Origin: an uncultured Chitinophagaceae bacterium
Lineage (GTDB): Bacteria > Bacteroidota > Bacteroidia > Chitinophagales > Chitinophagaceae
Reading direction: 5' to 3'
DNA length: 64,000 nucleotides
Assembly (NCBI GenBank): GCA_903895845.1
Contig: CAITVK010000074.1
Location: 1-64,000, forward strand
Shown in pieces: positions 61,886 to 64,000 of the stretch (within the stretch, counting starts at the first letter, position 1; each line of letters opens with the position of its first letter). Under the pieces are notes generated by a model that was given only the letters and a program-made list of their open reading frames with translations, searched no databases and was not told the origin of the DNA. The position numbers and the translations under genes were made by a program.

Positions 61886-62446
61886 CTATTTGCTAGGAAC
61901 GGTTGCAGTGGAATAAAGTTGATATTTTTTTCCTATGGTAATATAGTCACGATGCGTCCAATGCAGGATTTCACCAAACATAAAAACACCCGCTGCAATG
62001 CCAAGGTTAAGTAGGTTCTGATTGGAAGTAACCGACTGATTGGGCTGCGTGAGTCCATTGATAATATTCAACACGATATACCCTCCTGCTCCCACCATAA
62101 ACAACGAACCATTGTTTACCATCGCGATGCCATGCTCCTTTTTGGGCAATGTATGAATGTCTTTGATGGAGAATTTTGCAAGTCCATATCGCAATGTATC
62201 GAGCATGGGCGTGCCAAATATGCTTGCTACCTGACGCACTTGTATCTGTTCCAGAAACAAAGAATCGGCTTTTATCTGCTTGATACGTCCTTCAATCCAT
62301 TGACCATTATTGAGCTGACATTTCAGGTAACTGTCTTTGAAGTAAGATTGAATGACAACATTATCCTTGCGAAGCAATATAAAATCACCTTGTGCAAATG
62401 ACTGAAGGCAACAAAAAACTACGATAAGTGTGAGTGCATATTTCAT
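61886..62446 (-). CDS. uncharacterised exported protein
   Basis: 186 residues. Signal peptide MKYALTLIVVFCCLQSFAQ. Beta-rich middle (FILLRKDNVVIQSYFKDSYLKCQLNNGQWIEGRIKQIKADSLFLEQI) suggests a small barrel- or SH3-like domain, and a hydrophobic segment GSLFMVGAGGYIVLNIINGL follows. The C-terminus has IGKKYQLYSTATVPSK. I do not recognise the family. It precedes mtgA by 17 bp on the same strand, so a role in envelope synthesis is possible. Confidence 0.65.
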   Translation of the reverse strand: MKYALTLIVVFCCLQSFAQGDFILLRKDNVVIQSYFKDSYLKCQLNNGQWIEGRIKQIKADSLFLEQIQVRQVASIFGTPMLDTLRYGLAKFSIKDIHTLPKKEHGIAMVNNGSLFMVGAGGYIVLNIINGLTQPNQSVTSNQNLLNLGIAAGVFMFGEILHWTHRDYITIGKKYQLYSTATVPSK

Positions 62447-62584
62447 TTGAATGCAAAGTAACGTCTATGTTACTACAGGCTAAGTAATAAATATCTTCAT
62501 TCACCGAAATATTTAAGGCATACAAGGGATTGCCAATCAAGAAACAGGGTAAGAAGGTTTGTTTTGGGATAGAATAAAGCAAAA

Positions 62585-62617
62585 AATAAGGCCTGAACTA
62601 ATAGTCCAGACCTTATC
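62585..62617 (-). terminator. terminator of infB
   Basis: ATAAGGTCTGGACT/AGTTCAGGCCTTAT stem with a short loop on the minus strand, followed by a run of seven T. It lies about 40 bp beyond the infB stop. Confidence 0.8.
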
Positions 62618-62652
62618 GATATCAATTAAAAGCAGTACTGCTTCTTTAATTT

Positions 62653-64000
62653 TTACAAAGTACGCTTCACTTCTTCTTCTTCATAAGCAATGATGCTATC
62701 ACTTACTGCTAGGTCACTGAAGCCCTTAACAGTCAGACCGCACTCATAGCCATTGTTTACTTCCTTCATATCATCCTTGAAGCGTTTCAAGCTGCCCAAC
62801 TCAGCAAATCCACCTTCCTGACGAGGGTAAACGAGGATACCATCGCGGAACACACGAATCTTGTGGTCACGCTTGATTTTGCCTTCCTGAACATAACAAC
62901 CTGCAACAGTTGCCTTATCAAATTTGTATACTTCCTTAACCTCAACAGTGGCAACTTCTTTCTCCTCAACCTTAGGCTCAAGCATACCTTCCATCGCACT
63001 TCTGATTTCATCGATAGCGGTATAGATGATAGAATACATTTTAACCTGAACACCTTCATTTTCAGCTAACTTATTAGCTTGAGAAGAAGGACGAACGTTG
63101 AAACCTACGATGATTGCATCTGATGCGGCAGCTAACAAGACATCACTTTCAGAAATCTGACCAACCGCCTTGTGTACAACACGAATGGCAATTTCCTGGT
63201 TAGATAATTTCTGTAATGAATCACTCAAAGCCTCAACCGAACCATCCACATCACCCTTGATGATAATGTTCAATTCCTTAAAGTTACCCAATGCCAGACG
63301 ACGACCAATTTCATCAAGTGTAATGTGTTTCCTTGCACGTAGACCTTGCTCACGAGAAATTTGTGCTCTCTTGGTTGCAATTTCTTTTGCTTCGCTTTCC
63401 TCTGTATAAATCTTGAACTTCTCACCCGCCTGTGGCGCTCCATTCAAACCTAATATTACGACCGGTGTTGAAGGTGGCGCTTCAGTTACACGTTGGTTTC
63501 TTTCATTGAACATGGCTTTTACACGACCATAATACTGACCAGAAACCATCAGATCACCTTGGCGTAATGTTCCATTCTGAACAAGTATAGTTGCTACATA
63601 ACCACGTCCTTTATCAAGGGACGCTTCAATGATAGAGCCAGTAGCTTCTCGCTTAGGATTGGCTTTTACATCCAATAATTCAGCTTCTAATAATATCTTT
63701 TCAAGTAATAAATCTACATTCAATCCTTTCTTAGCTGCTAATTCCTGACTTTGGTATTTACCACCCCAGCTTTCTACCAAGATATTCATACCAGCCAATT
63801 GCTCATAAATCTTTTGAGGGTTAGCACCGTCTTTATCCATTTTATTCACAGCAAAGATCATTGGCACACCAGCTGCCTGAGCATGACTGATTGCTTCCCT
63901 TGTTTGAGGCATCACCGCATCATCCGCTGCAACAACAATAACTGCAATATCCGTAATCTTGGCACCTCTAGCACGCATGGCTGTAAAGGCTTCGTGACCA
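62653..64000 (-). CDS. infB: translation initiation factor IF-2, C-terminal part (cut by window edge)
   Basis: The frame is open to position 64000, where [12 protein letters not shown] of the G domain is read, so the true start lies outside. An internal ATG at 63978 is not the start. Visible parts: G4 NKMD, then domain II with [22 protein letters not shown], and the C-terminal IF-2 domains ([31 protein letters not shown], and [13 protein letters not shown] near the end). GTPase that places fMet-tRNA on the 30S subunit. Ends before a terminator. Confidence 0.97.
   Translation of the reverse strand, partial: GHEAFTAMRARGAKITDIAVIVVAADDAVMPQTREAISHAQAAGVPMIFAVNKMDKDGANPQKIYEQLAGMNILVESWGGKYQSQELAAKKGLNVDLLLEKILLEAELLDVKANPKREATGSIIEASLDKGRGYVATILVQNGTLRQGDLMVSGQYYGRVKAMFNERNQRVTEAPPSTPVVILGLNGAPQAGEKFKIYTEESEAKEIATKRAQISREQGLRARKHITLDEIGRRLALGNFKELNIIIKGDVDGSVEALSDSLQKLSNQEIAIRVVHKAVGQISESDVLLAAASDAIIVGFNVRPSSQANKLAENEGVQVKMYSIIYTAIDEIRSAMEGMLEPKVEEKEVATVEVKEVYKFDKATVAGCYVQEGKIKRDHKIRVFRDGILVYPRQEGGFAELGSLKRFKDDMKEVNNGYECGLTVKGFSDLAVSDSIIAYEEEEVKRTL

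Overview
The window looks like chromosome of a member of the Bacteroidota, probably near Chitinophagaceae (inference, no database search). Supporting signs are a fused CcoN-CcoO cbb3 oxidase subunit, two giant proteins ending in type IX secretion (T9SS) type A sorting domains, two PID-CTERM microproteins, several TAnnTTTG promoter boxes and a moderately AT-rich composition. No tRNA, rRNA, CRISPR array or prophage was recognised. The left edge cuts an IS982-family transposase and the right edge cuts infB.

Layout. 0.5-16 kb: a long TraB/GumN-type secreted protein, two glycosyltransferases, an FtsE-like ATPase, purM, comF, radA, threonine aldolase, pgi, a lipoprotein and a polyprenyl synthase. 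16-25 kb: a response regulator/PAS histidine kinase/NarL-type regulator cluster, carA, and the infA-rpmJ-rpsM-rpsK-rpsD-rpoA-rplQ operon. 25-34 kb: a ThuA-like protein, a membrane protein, and the cbb3 oxidase locus ccoS-ccoNO-ccoQ-ccoP-ccoG-fixH-SafE/TauE. 34-49 kb: two paralogous cassettes on the minus strand, each a giant multi-propeller T9SS cargo followed by a PID-CTERM microprotein and a near-identical terminator. They flank a LytTR regulator and a TPR histidine kinase. 49-64 kb: a thioredoxin-fold lipid/envelope protein, a parvulin, rnhB, a GH63 glucosidase, an SCO1/Fur/MerC group with Zur-like operators, DoxX, a GH43 enzyme, mtgA and infB.

The unexpected content lies between the genes. 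Five intergenic regions carry tandem arrays of a 21- or 22-bp unit. Each array has its own sequence, every array lies 5' of at least one gene, and the period equals two DNA helical turns. Separately, at least a dozen sites carry period-7 (heptamer) repeats, many folding into long hairpins. Two or three of these lie in frame inside genes: purM, and the same pre-sorting-domain linker of both T9SS paralogs. Two divergent intergenic regions (11.0-11.4 and 48.7-49.4 kb) stack several unrelated palindromic repeats next to an array. I regard these two repeat classes as the best candidates for something undescribed. Their function is not shown by the sequence.
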